A stretch of DNA of 64,000 nt, taken from contig NZ_WVTD01000006.1 of assembly GCF_009856825.1 (NCBI RefSeq), positions 62,001 to 126,000 of the forward strand. The letters are read 5' to 3'. The notes below the pieces were generated by a model, which saw only the letters and a program-made list of their open reading frames with translations, made no database searches and was not told the origin of the DNA. Both the position numbers and the translations under genes were made by a program. The stretch is from Novosphingobium silvae. GTDB taxonomy: Bacteria; Pseudomonadota; Alphaproteobacteria; Sphingomonadales; Sphingomonadaceae. Of this stretch, positions 7,979 to 17,123 are shown in pieces (the first letter of the stretch is position 1; each line of letters opens with the position of its first letter).

Positions 7979-10171
7979 ATGAACTTCGACCTGACCGATG
8001 AACAGGAAATGCTGCGCGACACTTTCGCGCGTTTCCTCGACGAGAACTCCAGTACCGCACGGGTGCGCCAGGCGCAGGAGACGGACGGTTTCGATCCGGC
8101 GCTGTGGAGCGAACTGGCGGAACTTGGTGCTTTCTCCATGCGCGTGCCCGCAGATGCGGGCGGCATGGACCTTGGCCTTTTCGACGCCGCCCTGCTGATG
8201 GAGGAAGCCGGGCGCACGCTCGTCTCGGGACCGCTCGCAGAAGCCCTCGTCGCCGCGCGGCTGCTCGGCCAGCTGGGTGGTCAGGATGAACTGCTGAGAA
8301 CGGTGATCGCGGGCGAGGCGGTGGTGACCATCGCCGCCTTCGACATGGCGGAAAAGCCGCTCCAGTGGATCGCCGGCGGCGCGGTGGCGAAAGCGGTCAT
8401 CGCACGGCGGGGGCTCGAAGTCGTGCTTGTCGCGCCGGCAGGCGGCACCGGCAAGGCGGAAGCCAACCTCGCGTCCACGCCGATCGCCGAGATCGACCTG
8501 ACCGCCGGCGACATCGCCGTGCTCGGCGCGGGAGAGAAGTCTGTCTCCCTCTTCGCCGCCGCGCTGGAAGAGTGGAAGCTCTACATGGCTGCCGCCCTGT
8601 CCGGCATGGGGCGCCAAGCACTGAAGATGGCGAGCGACTACGCGGCCGAGCGCAAGGCGTTCGGCCAGCTCATCGGCACGTTCCAGGGCATCTCCCATCC
8701 GCTGGCCGATCTGCTCTGCGACGTCGACGGCGCCAAGTTCCTGGCCTGGAAGGCCATCCGCGACATTCACGATGCCTCCGACGAGGCCGGGCCGACGATC
8801 TCGCTTGCCTACTGGTACGCCTGCGATACCGCCGCGCGCGCGGTGGCGCAATCGCTTCACACCTTTGGCGGGTACGGTCTTTCGAACGAGTACGACATTC
8901 ACCTCTACAACCTGCGGGCAAAGGCATGGCCGCTCATCGTTGGCGACCCCCAGCTTGCACTCGAGGAAGCGGGCCGGCGCCTCTACGCGGGCGAGGCAGC
9001 AACACTGCCGGATTCAGGCGACGTCCCGCTCGATTTTGATCTCGGGGACGAGGCTCGCCAGGTCTGCGCCGAGATCGCGGAGATCTTCGCCACCAAAGTC
9101 ACGGCCGAGCAGAAGGCGATGTTCCACTATTCGTGGGAGGGGTACGTCCCCGAGGTACACAAGCTGCTTGCCGAGCACAGCCTCCTCTTCCCCGGTCTTC
9201 CCGAGCATCTCTCCGGCCGCAACATCACCCCCTACGCCCGGATCGCCGCGATGGGCGAGATGGAGCGGCAGGGCTACAACACGCCCGGCGCGAACGTGGC
9301 GGCGATGGTCGCCATGATGATCGACAAATACGGCTCGGACGAGCTCAAGGCCGAAGTGCTGCCCGGGATCGTCGGCGGTGATGTCCTCTGCTCGCTCGGC
9401 TACTCCGAGCCTTCCTGCGGGTCGGACGTATTCGCGGCGCAGTGCAAAGCGGTGCAGCAGGCGGACGGGTCTTGGCGGATCGACGGTACCAAGATGTGGA
9501 CCAGCGGGGCCAACCTTGCCAGCTACGTCCTGATGCTCGCGCGGACGAACACCGAAGTGCCCAAGCATAAGGGGCTGACAATGTTCATCGTCCCGCTCAA
9601 AACCGAGCGGGTGACGGTGCAGGCCGTGCACACCTTCCAGGACGAGCGGACCAACATCACGTTCTACGACGGTGTGGTCATTCCTGATTCGTGGCGTCTG
9701 GGCGAGATCGACGGGGGCGTCAGAACAATGAGCGCCGCGCTCGAACTGGAGCATGGGGGTGGCTTCTCCAAGGTGATGAAGGCGATGATCGAGGCCGCAG
9801 AGGAATTGACCCGCGAACTCGGCATCGCGGGCGAGGTGCGCACGCAGTGCCGCCTTGCACGCAGTGTCGCTCATCTGTGGATATCCGACATGCTGGCGTA
9901 CCGCTCGCAATGGGCCAGCGTCGAGAAGAAGCCGAACCACGGCTTCGGTCCGATGGCGAAGATGTATTCCTCGGAGAAGTTCCTGAGCGACAGCCGTGAC
10001 CTGCTCGACCTTACCGCCCCTGCCTCGCTCTCCAAGCGCGAAGGGCCGGCGGGCTTCCTCAACCAGTGCTATCGCCACGCGGCAGGCACGACGATCTACG
10101 GCGGCACCAGCGAGGTTCACCGCTCGATGGTGGCCGAGCGCGGGCTTGGCCTGCCCCGCACGCGTGGCTGA
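7979..10171 (+). CDS. Fused two-domain acyl-CoA dehydrogenase (FadE34-like architecture)
   Basis: A 730-aa protein made of two acyl-CoA dehydrogenase units, about residues 1-345 and 360-730, against the usual 380-400 for a single unit. Unit 1 keeps ERKAFGQLIGTFQ and HTFGGYGLSNEYD; unit 2 keeps the FAD/substrate segment YSEPSCGSDVF and ends IYGGTSEVHRSMVAERGLG (706 onward). Gly occupies the place of the C-terminal Glu of MCAD-type enzymes, so the base must come from elsewhere, possibly the Glu in ALELEHGGG. Fused or paired dehydrogenases of this kind (FadE34, ChsE pairs) act on bulky steroid side-chain CoA esters in actinobacteria. A similarly bulky substrate here is inference. It is followed 10 bp later by an enoyl-CoA hydratase gene. 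Confidence 0.9.
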   Translation: MNFDLTDEQEMLRDTFARFLDENSSTARVRQAQETDGFDPALWSELAELGAFSMRVPADAGGMDLGLFDAALLMEEAGRTLVSGPLAEALVAARLLGQLGGQDELLRTVIAGEAVVTIAAFDMAEKPLQWIAGGAVAKAVIARRGLEVVLVAPAGGTGKAEANLASTPIAEIDLTAGDIAVLGAGEKSVSLFAAALEEWKLYMAAALSGMGRQALKMASDYAAERKAFGQLIGTFQGISHPLADLLCDVDGAKFLAWKAIRDIHDASDEAGPTISLAYWYACDTAARAVAQSLHTFGGYGLSNEYDIHLYNLRAKAWPLIVGDPQLALEEAGRRLYAGEAATLPDSGDVPLDFDLGDEARQVCAEIAEIFATKVTAEQKAMFHYSWEGYVPEVHKLLAEHSLLFPGLPEHLSGRNITPYARIAAMGEMERQGYNTPGANVAAMVAMMIDKYGSDELKAEVLPGIVGGDVLCSLGYSEPSCGSDVFAAQCKAVQQADGSWRIDGTKMWTSGANLASYVLMLARTNTEVPKHKGLTMFIVPLKTERVTVQAVHTFQDERTNITFYDGVVIPDSWRLGEIDGGVRTMSAALELEHGGGFSKVMKAMIEAAEELTRELGIAGEVRTQCRLARSVAHLWISDMLAYRSQWASVEKKPNHGFGPMAKMYSSEKFLSDSRDLLDLTAPASLSKREGPAGFLNQCYRHAAGTTIYGGTSEVHRSMVAERGLGLPRTRG

Positions 10172-10181
10172 AAGGAACGCC

Positions 10182-11003
10182 ATGACCGAAGAAGCACCTC
10201 ACCTGCTGACCGAGGAAATGGACGGGATCCTCGTCACCACGCTGAACCGACCGGACAAGCTGAACGCCATCAGCCGCGAGATGATGGACCTTCTCACCGA
10301 GGCGGTCCTTCGCCTGCGCGACAAAGCCGACCTGAATGTCATGCTGATCCGCTCGCAGGGGCGCTACTTCAGCTCGGGAGCGGACCTGCGCGGCGGAAGC
10401 CGCAACATCGCCTCGGAGGCGAACGTCGCCGCGAACACGGCTAGCAAGGTGCGCGAAAACCATCGCCTCAATCTCAACAATATGCAGCAGCTGTGGGACG
10501 AGATGGAGCATGTGGAGAAGCCCATTGTGGTCGCCCACCATGCCATGTGCGTGGGCGGCGGGCTGGAGATGAGCCTCTCGTGCGACTTCCGCCTTGCCTC
10601 CAGAAGCGCGGCCTATGCTTTCCCGGAGGGGCTCTTCGGCGTTCTCCCGGCCTCGGGCGGCGTGTCGCGTCTCACGCGGCTCTGCGGTCCGCACTGGGCC
10701 CGGTGGCTGATCATGGCGAACAAGCCGGCCAGCGCCGAAATGGCCTTCACCATGGGTCTCGTGCACCAGGTCTACGAGGACGGGGATTTCGAGGCCGAGG
10801 TCATGGACTTCTGTCGCCATCTCGCCAAGCAGAACGGCGAGCAGATGGGCGCCGCCAAAGTCGCGATAGAGCTCTGCGCCGAGGTGGGCCGCGATTCCGC
10901 CCGCCACGTCGAGCGCATGGCGAACAGCGCGCTCATGCTGAACCCGGACTACATCATGGGCATGGAAGCTTACCTGAAGGGGGTGGGCGGCAAAGGCGGG
11001 TAG
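10182..11003 (+). CDS. Enoyl-CoA hydratase/isomerase
   Basis: A 273-aa crotonase-fold protein. The oxyanion-hole segment FSSGADLRGG, Glu129 in GGGLEMSLSCD and Glu149 in FPEGLFGVLPASGG are in place, so syn-hydration of a trans-2-enoyl-CoA is likely. ATG 10182 has AAAGGA 5 bp upstream and lies 10 bp after the stop of the fused dehydrogenase, giving the normal dehydrogenase-then-hydratase order of beta-oxidation in one transcript. An insertion of about 20 residues (SRNIASEANVAANTASK) follows the oxyanion loop, where the acyl pocket forms in relatives, and may tune substrate range. Confidence 0.9.
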   Translation: MTEEAPHLLTEEMDGILVTTLNRPDKLNAISREMMDLLTEAVLRLRDKADLNVMLIRSQGRYFSSGADLRGGSRNIASEANVAANTASKVRENHRLNLNNMQQLWDEMEHVEKPIVVAHHAMCVGGGLEMSLSCDFRLASRSAAYAFPEGLFGVLPASGGVSRLTRLCGPHWARWLIMANKPASAEMAFTMGLVHQVYEDGDFEAEVMDFCRHLAKQNGEQMGAAKVAIELCAEVGRDSARHVERMANSALMLNPDYIMGMEAYLKGVGGKGG

Positions 11004-11053
11004 CGGCCGGCGCCCCTTGCCAAGAGCAGATCATCGGGGCACTCCTGCCCTTG

Positions 11054-13903
11054 ATGAGAGGTTACCTGACTGCAATGCTCCTGGCGCTGGCGACGGCTTC
11101 GCTGGGGGCGGCTCCGCTGGCGGCGAAGGAGCGGCCCGCGCGCGACGATACGAGCTGGGCTTTCGAGCACAGCGACATCCCGGTCGACGAGGCGTACCGT
11201 TTCGGGCGGCTCGGCAATGGCATGCGCTACATCATCCGGCGCAACGCGACACCTGCCGGCATCGGCGTGGTGCGCATGGACGTGAAGGCCGGATCGCTTG
11301 ACGAGGCCGACCACGAGCAGGGCTTCGCGCATTTTGTCGAGCACATGGCCTTCAACGGCTCCGCCCGAGTGCCCGAAGGACAGATGATTCCCCTTCTCGA
11401 GCGCGAAGGGCTCGCCTTCGGCGCCGATACCAACGCCTCGACCGGGCTCGACCGGACGCTTTACAAGCTCGACCTGCCCCGCTCCGATCCCGCGCTTCTC
11501 GACACCGCGCTGATGCTGATGCGCGAGACCGCGAGCAACCTCACGATCTCGCAGGAAGCGCTGGAGCGCGAGCGGGGCGTCGTGCTGGCGGAAATGCGCG
11601 ACCGCAACACCTGGTCGCTGCGCAACACGGTGGCGGCAACGCTCTTCTTCTATCCGCGCGCACGGTACGGGCAACGCTTCCCGATCGGCACGGCCGAGAC
11701 CCTGAACGCCGCCAATGCCGAGGCGCTGCGCACCTTCTACGAGCGCGAATACGTTCCCGCCCATGTCACTCTCGTCGTCGTCGGGGATTTCGACGTGGCG
11801 GCGGTCGAGGCGGGCATCGTGCGCCACTTCAACGACTGGCGCGCAAAAGCGGCCGAGCCGCAACCCGGCGCAGGACCCGTCGATCCACGCGACCACGACC
11901 GTGCGGCCATCCACCTCGACCCCGCGCTGGCCGAGCGCGTCACCGTGCAGCGCAACGGCAAGTGGCTGGACCAGCCCGACAGCGTGGTGCGGCGCCGGGA
12001 AGGACTGCTGCGCTCGATCGGCTACGACATCGTCAACCGCCGCCTGCAGCGCCTGTCGCACACCGCCGATCCGCCGTTCCGCGGGGCGGGCTTCGGGACG
12101 GGCGACGTCTTCGAAGCCGCTCGCTCGACGCGGCTGATCGTGGACACCGTCGATGGCAAGTGGCGCGCCGGGCTGGATGCGGCGGGCCGGGAGTATCGCC
12201 GCGCCCTCTCCTACGGCTTCGAGCCTGTGGAAGTGGCCGAGCAGGTGGCGCAGATCCGCACCGCGCTCACCAACGCCGAAGCGTCCGCCGCAACGCGCAG
12301 CAATGCCGTGCTGGCGCAGCTCGCCCTCGCCCTTGTCGACGACGAGCTCGTGCCCTCCACGCCCCGGTCCGCGCGCGAGCGTTTCGATGCCTTCGCGCAA
12401 GAGATCACCCCGGCGGCCGTGCTCGCCGCCATGAAGCGCGAGGCGCTGGCGCTGGAAAAGCCGCTCATCCGCTTCCAGGGGCGGCAGGCGCCCGAAGGCG
12501 GCGAGCAGGCGCTGCGGGAGACCTGGCGCAAGGTCATGCGCGCGAAGATCGAGCCGCCGAAATCCGGAACTTTCGCCCGGTTCGGGTACACCGATTTCGG
12601 TACGCCCGGCACGGTGGCGAGCGACCGGACGGTTCCCGGGCTCGGCATCCGCGAGATCCGCTTCGCCAACGGGGTCATGCTGAACCTCAAGAAGACCGAC
12701 CTCGAGAACGACCGTGTCAGGGTGAGCCTTGCCATCGATGGCGGCGACATGCTTGCCACCCGCTCGAACCCGCTGGCCGCCGAGATGACCGCGTACCTCG
12801 ACGAGGGCGGGCTTGCCCTGCACAGCCGGGACGACCTCGAGACGATCCTGGCCGGGCGAACGGTCGGCTTCGGTCTGTCGCGCTCGGAGGCGAGCTTCGA
12901 TTCGCGCGTGGCCACCACCCCGCGCGATCTGGAGCTGCAGCTGCAACTGCTGACCGCCCTCATCACCGCGCCCGGCTACAGGCCCGAGGGCGAAGTCCAG
13001 TATCGCCAGCAGATCAACAACTACTTCGCGCAGGCCCGCTCCACCCCCGCCTCCGCACTGCAGATGGAACTGGGCGCGATCCTTTCAGACCATGACCCGC
13101 GCTTCAGCCTGCAGAAGGTCGAGGACTATCGCCAGCTCACCTATGCCCGCCTGCAGGAGGACATCGGCGACCGGCTGGAGCACGGCGCCATCGAGGTCGG
13201 CGTGGTCGGAGACATCGACGAGGAGCGCACGATCGCCCTCGTCGCGGCAACGCTGGGCGCGCTGCCCGCGCGTGAGCCCGCGTTCCGCTCCCATGGCGAG
13301 CAGCCGCCCCGCACGTTCGCGAAGGATCGCAGGCCCCGCGTCATTCGCCACGCCGGGCCCGACGACCAGGCGTTGCTGCGGATCACCTGGCCTACGCGCG
13401 ACGATGGCGATCCCGTGGAAGCGCTCGCCCTCGAGCTGTTGGAGCGCGTCATGCGCGTGGAGCTTACCGACCAGCTTCGCGAAGCGCTGGGCAAGGCCTA
13501 CTCGCCATCGGCCAGCAGCTATCTGTCGCACGAATGGAAAGGCTACGGCGTCTTTGCGGTCAACGTGTCTGCCGAGGTGTCGGAAGTGCCGGCGGTGCGG
13601 GCAGCCGTTGCGCAGGTCGCGGCAGACCTGCGCAAGGCTCCGGTCAGCGACGATATCCTGCAGCGCGCGCGTCAGCCGCTGGTCGAGGGACTGCAGAATG
13701 CCCTCAAGAGCAACAGCGGCTGGATGGCGCTGGTCGACAGGGCGCAGACCCGGCCCGACACCATCGAGCGTTTCGAAAAGGCCAGGGCCCGCGTCCTTGC
13801 CCTCACTGCGGCCGACGTCCAGGCAATGGCGGCCCGCTACCTGGCGCCCGAGGCCGGCCTTGAAGTGCTGGTCCTGCCCGAAGGCGCATCGCAGGCCCGC
13901 TGA
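11054..13903 (+). CDS. M16 family zinc metallopeptidase (two-module, periplasmic)
   Basis: A 949-aa insulinase/pitrilysin-family protease. The N-terminus MRGYLTAMLLALATASLGAAPLAA is a signal peptide, so it acts in the periplasm. The inverted zinc motif HFVEH is at residues 93-97, with the further Glu ligand in ERERGVVLAEM around 171-181. Two M16 modules follow: the catalytic N-half and a C-half with ITWPTRDDGDP and an inactive partner domain ending near 949. I place the start at ATG 11054; TTG 11051 and ATG 11075 are alternatives. It follows the hydratase gene by 50 bp but has no obvious link to it. Peptide turnover in the envelope is the expected job. Confidence 0.92.
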   Translation: MRGYLTAMLLALATASLGAAPLAAKERPARDDTSWAFEHSDIPVDEAYRFGRLGNGMRYIIRRNATPAGIGVVRMDVKAGSLDEADHEQGFAHFVEHMAFNGSARVPEGQMIPLLEREGLAFGADTNASTGLDRTLYKLDLPRSDPALLDTALMLMRETASNLTISQEALERERGVVLAEMRDRNTWSLRNTVAATLFFYPRARYGQRFPIGTAETLNAANAEALRTFYEREYVPAHVTLVVVGDFDVAAVEAGIVRHFNDWRAKAAEPQPGAGPVDPRDHDRAAIHLDPALAERVTVQRNGKWLDQPDSVVRRREGLLRSIGYDIVNRRLQRLSHTADPPFRGAGFGTGDVFEAARSTRLIVDTVDGKWRAGLDAAGREYRRALSYGFEPVEVAEQVAQIRTALTNAEASAATRSNAVLAQLALALVDDELVPSTPRSARERFDAFAQEITPAAVLAAMKREALALEKPLIRFQGRQAPEGGEQALRETWRKVMRAKIEPPKSGTFARFGYTDFGTPGTVASDRTVPGLGIREIRFANGVMLNLKKTDLENDRVRVSLAIDGGDMLATRSNPLAAEMTAYLDEGGLALHSRDDLETILAGRTVGFGLSRSEASFDSRVATTPRDLELQLQLLTALITAPGYRPEGEVQYRQQINNYFAQARSTPASALQMELGAILSDHDPRFSLQKVEDYRQLTYARLQEDIGDRLEHGAIEVGVVGDIDEERTIALVAATLGALPAREPAFRSHGEQPPRTFAKDRRPRVIRHAGPDDQALLRITWPTRDDGDPVEALALELLERVMRVELTDQLREALGKAYSPSASSYLSHEWKGYGVFAVNVSAEVSEVPAVRAAVAQVAADLRKAPVSDDILQRARQPLVEGLQNALKSNSGWMALVDRAQTRPDTIERFEKARARVLALTAADVQAMAARYLAPEAGLEVLVLPEGASQAR

Positions 13904-13912
13904 CCGGCCACG

Positions 13913-14791
13913 TCACCGCGCGTGGTTTGGACGCGTCGGCCTGCCCGTCCGTTCGGCCCAGCCGGTGACGAGATCGTCGTAGAGGCTCTGGTCGACCAGG
14001 TCGTACTTTTCGGGGAAGCTGGTGAACGCCTCCATCGCGCTCGCCACCCTGCCGGTTTTCATCAATTCGCGCGCCATTCGCAGATGGTTCACCGCGGCTG
14101 ACACCCAGCCCCATCCGGTGGACAGCGTAAACCGCGTGCCGGGCAGGTCGAAGCCGAGCGTGCAGACCGGGATCCTCACGTGCGGGATAACCTGCGCCTG
14201 TTGTTCGGGAGGAGCGCTGGCGAAGACGATGGCGTCGGCGCCCGCCTCGGCATAGGCGTGCGCGCGGCGGATGGTCTCCTCTGTGGAACCGCCGCCGCCG
14301 CCGCCGTTCGCACTGGTGTAGAGCTCGTCGCAGCGCGCGATGATGACAAGGCCTGAATCGCCCCGCCCCTTCACCCCCGCATCGATGCGGCACTGCATCT
14401 CCTCAATCGAGCAGAGGCCATTCACATGCTTCGAGTGCTTTGGGTTTACCTCGTCCTCGACGTGATACCCCGCGATCCCCGCCGCCACGTACATCCGGGT
14501 CAGGCGATAGGCATCGGCCACCGTTTCGCCCAGCGTATCGGCATCGGCGACAAGCGGTATGTCCATGGCCTGCGCGATGCGACCGGCCTGTTCGATCTGC
14601 TCGATCTGGCTGAAGCTGCCGTTGTCCGGGATGGCATAGTGGAAGGCGGAGCACGCGTGGCCGCCCAGGTACGCGGCCTTGAAGCCCACGTGCTCGACGA
14701 TCCGGCCGGTCAGCGCGCTGTAGGCTTCCGCGGCGACGAAATGGTCGCCTCCCTCGATAAGGGCGCGCAGCTTCTCACCCGGTGTCGGCAT
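13913..14791 (-). CDS. Isocitrate lyase/PEP mutase superfamily protein, non-canonical active site
   Basis: A 292-aa TIM-barrel protein. VADADTLGE (81-89) is the metal-binding Asp segment of the superfamily, and HVEDEVNPKHSKH (110-122) is the loop where isocitrate and methylisocitrate lyases carry the catalytic Cys of K-[KR]-C-G-H. Here that Cys is absent. Residues 163-168 are six glycines in a row, an unusual insertion. GGGAGAG upstream supports ATG 14791. It ends 9 bp from the stop of the convergent M16 gene. Oxaloacetate decarboxylase, carboxy-PEP mutase or another C-C or C-P lyase role is possible; a lyase of the glyoxylate or methylcitrate cycle is unlikely. Confidence 0.82.
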   Translation of the reverse strand: MPTPGEKLRALIEGGDHFVAAEAYSALTGRIVEHVGFKAAYLGGHACSAFHYAIPDNGSFSQIEQIEQAGRIAQAMDIPLVADADTLGETVADAYRLTRMYVAAGIAGYHVEDEVNPKHSKHVNGLCSIEEMQCRIDAGVKGRGDSGLVIIARCDELYTSANGGGGGGSTEETIRRAHAYAEAGADAIVFASAPPEQQAQVIPHVRIPVCTLGFDLPGTRFTLSTGWGWVSAAVNHLRMARELMKTGRVASAMEAFTSFPEKYDLVDQSLYDDLVTGWAERTGRPTRPNHAR

Positions 14792-14908
14792 CGCACTCTC
14801 CCTTTTCCCGCACACCTGTGCAGGACACGCCTGCGCAGGAGGGACTCGCACGGAAGCGCCGGGCCGCGCAAGCTTGGGCGCGCCGCCAAAAGTCTTATCG
14901 GCGGGGCG

Positions 14909-15586
14909 TTACGATCCGATCCGCTGGAGCGCGGGAACGAGTTCGTCGAAGTGGCCGATGACGGCGGCGGCGCCAAGCTCATCGGGCGCAAGGTCGTTGA
15001 ACCCGAAAGCGACCGCGACGCACGGCAAACCTGCCGCCGCCGCTGCCCGCGTGTCGTAGCTGGTATCGCCCACATAGGCCGCGCGCCCGCCGCCGCCGCG
15101 CTCCAGCATGAGCTGGATCAGGTCGGGCTGGGGCTTGGCTCTTCCCGGGCCGAGCGTATCGCCGCCGATCACCGTGTAGAAGCGCTCCGACAGGCCCAGT
15201 TCGGCGAAGATCTTCACCGCCAGATGTTCCAGCTTGTTCGTCACAACCGCCAGCTTGGCGCCGCGCGCCGCCAGCGCATCGAGCATGGCCTCGCCTCCGG
15301 CGAAAAGCCGGGTCTCGACCGCGATGTTGGCGGTGTAATACTCCAGCAGCGCGGCATGCAGTTGCTCGAAGCGGTTCTCCTCCACCGCGCCGCCCGTCGC
15401 CAGCAGTGCATTGGCGAGCATCTTGCGGGCGCCCCCTCCCACGAAGCCACGGACTTCATCGCGCGGAACCGCCGGGCGACCTTCCAGCGCCAACGCGTGG
15501 TTCACGGCGTGGGCAAGATCGCCGAGACTGTCGAGCAGCGTTCCGTCGAGGTCGAACCCGACGATGTCGAAGGGAAATGAAGTCAT
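14909..15586 (-). CDS. gph: Phosphoglycolate phosphatase (HAD superfamily)
   Basis: A 225-aa HAD hydrolase. FDLDGTLLDS (motif I, nucleophile and acid/base Asp), VVTNK (motif II), Lys in GRAKPQPD (motif III) and YVGDTSYD (motif IV) are all present, with a helical cap between I and II. This length and motif spacing match Gph, which removes the phosphate from 2-phosphoglycolate formed in DNA repair. Start at ATG 15586, because the longer open frame upstream is only a shadow of glmU. It is divergent from glmU, with 60 bp between the starts. Another small phosphatase specificity in this family remains possible. Confidence 0.87.
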   Translation of the reverse strand: MTSFPFDIVGFDLDGTLLDSLGDLAHAVNHALALEGRPAVPRDEVRGFVGGGARKMLANALLATGGAVEENRFEQLHAALLEYYTANIAVETRLFAGGEAMLDALAARGAKLAVVTNKLEHLAVKIFAELGLSERFYTVIGGDTLGPGRAKPQPDLIQLMLERGGGGRAAYVGDTSYDTRAAAAAGLPCVAVAFGFNDLAPDELGAAAVIGHFDELVPALQRIGS

Positions 15587-15646
15587 CTTCGCTGCTGTGG
15601 CGGCTTGGTGTGGAAACCGCAATGATTTGCTGGCAGGAGTGCACCC

Positions 15647-17065
15647 ATGACTCCTGACAGTACGCCTGCCGCCCCGTCCGCCGCCTCTGCCTCGGCGCCT
15701 GCTCCGGCCGCCACGCCGCTCGCCGTCGTGGTTCTTGCCGCGGGCAAGGGCACGCGGATGAAGAGCGACCTGCACAAGGTCCTTCATCCTGTCGCCGGTC
15801 GCCCGATGCTGGAGCACCTGCTCGCCAGCGCGGCCGAGCTTGCGCCCGAACGGCAGGTCGTCGTTGCCGGACACGGGCGCGATCAGCTGGAGAAGGTTCT
15901 CGGCCCGCGCGCCACGATCGCGGTGCAGGAACCGCAGCTTGGCACCGGCCACGCCGTCCAGCAGGCGCAGCAGGCGCTCGCGGACTTCTCGGGCGATGTG
16001 CTGATCCTCTACGCGGACGTGCCCTTCGTCAGCGCGGCCACCATGCGCGCCATGATCGAGCGCCTGCACGCACCGGACGCCCCCGCAGTCGTCGCGCTCG
16101 GCTTCGAGCCACAGGATCCGCTGCAGTATGGCCGCGTGCTGGCGCACGACGATGGGCGCATCGCGATGATGGTGGAATACAAGGACGCCACACAGGAGCA
16201 GCGCGCCTGCCGGTTGTGCAACTCCGGCCTGATGGCGGTGAAGTCCGCCGACCTCTTCGACCTTCTCGCCAGGGTTGGCAATGAGAACGCCCAGGGCGAA
16301 TACTACCTGGTCGACATCGTCAATATCGCGACGCTCGAAGGACGGCCTTGCGCGGTCATCGTGACTGACGATGCGGACGAGGTGGGCGGCATCAACAGCC
16401 GCAGCGAACTGGCCGAGGCAGAAGCGCGCTGGCAGGCGCGCCGTCGCCAGCGTGCGATGGCCGACGGTGTCACGCTCATTGCGCCCGAAACGGTGTTCTT
16501 CGCCTGGGACACCCGGCTCGGCCGCGACGTCACCATCGAGCCCAACGTGGTCTTCGGGCCGGGCGTGAGCGTTGCCGACAATGTCGTGATCCATGCCTTC
16601 TCGCACCTTGAAGGCGCGACGCTGGAGAGCGGCGTCTCCATCGGCCCCTATGCCCGCCTGCGCCCGGGCGCGGTGCTGAAGACCGGGTCAAGGATCGGCA
16701 ATTTCGTCGAGATGAAGAACGCGGTGCTGGGCGAAGGCGCCAAGGCCAACCACCTGACCTATCTTGGCGATGCGACAGTCGGGGCCGGCGCCAACATCGG
16801 CGCAGGCACCATCACCTGCAATTACGACGGCTATTTCAAGCACCGCACCGTGATCGGCGAGCGCGCGTTCGTCGGTTCGAACAGTGCTCTCGTCGCGCCT
16901 GTGAAGATCGGGGCGGATGCGATCGTCGCGGCCGGAAGCGCGGTGACGCGCGATGTGGCCGATGGCGAACTGCGCCTCGTACGCGGAGAGCAGCTGGTCA
17001 AGCCGGGCTGGGCCGACCGCTTCCACGATGCGATGAGGAAGAAGAAGGCCGAAAAGACGGACTGA
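15647..17065 (+). CDS. glmU: Bifunctional GlcNAc-1-P uridyltransferase / GlcN-1-P acetyltransferase
   Basis: A 472-aa enzyme making UDP-GlcNAc for peptidoglycan and LPS. The pyrophosphorylase domain starts VVVLAAGKGTRMKSDLHK (about residue 27), with YADVPF for metal/uridine binding. A left-handed beta-helix with hexapeptide repeats follows from about residue 260, including GARLRPGAVL-type repeats, ENVVF and the active-site region HRTVIGERAFVGSNSALVAPV. The N-terminus has an extra Ala/Pro-rich stretch of about 24 residues before the domain. It ends in a convergent hairpin with the TPR gene. Together with glmS at 19077 it covers most of the hexosamine branch. Confidence 0.97.
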   Translation: MTPDSTPAAPSAASASAPAPAATPLAVVVLAAGKGTRMKSDLHKVLHPVAGRPMLEHLLASAAELAPERQVVVAGHGRDQLEKVLGPRATIAVQEPQLGTGHAVQQAQQALADFSGDVLILYADVPFVSAATMRAMIERLHAPDAPAVVALGFEPQDPLQYGRVLAHDDGRIAMMVEYKDATQEQRACRLCNSGLMAVKSADLFDLLARVGNENAQGEYYLVDIVNIATLEGRPCAVIVTDDADEVGGINSRSELAEAEARWQARRRQRAMADGVTLIAPETVFFAWDTRLGRDVTIEPNVVFGPGVSVADNVVIHAFSHLEGATLESGVSIGPYARLRPGAVLKTGSRIGNFVEMKNAVLGEGAKANHLTYLGDATVGAGANIGAGTITCNYDGYFKHRTVIGERAFVGSNSALVAPVKIGADAIVAAGSAVTRDVADGELRLVRGEQLVKPGWADRFHDAMRKKKAEKTD

Positions 17066-17117
17066 TCCCTTCCCGCCGCATGCCCCTCTCAGCGGCCATG
17101 CGCCCGGCGGGGATCAG
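17062..17117. terminator. Convergent hairpin between glmU and the TPR gene
   Basis: CTGATCCC (17062-17069) pairs with GGGATCAG (17110-17117), and inside it CCCGCCGCATG pairs with CATGCG-CCC-GGCGGG with a 3-nt bulge. The stem includes the glmU stop codon and ends 6 bp before the stop of the opposing TPR gene. There is no T-run, so a bidirectional, possibly Rho-assisted end is the best reading. Confidence 0.45.
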
Positions 17118-17123
17118 CGCCGA

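Noticed and set aside
10970..12946. 658-aa open frame antisense to the M16 protease gene
   Set aside because: No domain, low-complexity Arg/Gly/Ala composition, exactly opposite a well-supported protease. Long antisense frames are expected at this GC content.
14909..16606. 565-aa extended form of Gph
   Set aside because: The HAD domain begins at 15586; the rest is antisense to glmU.
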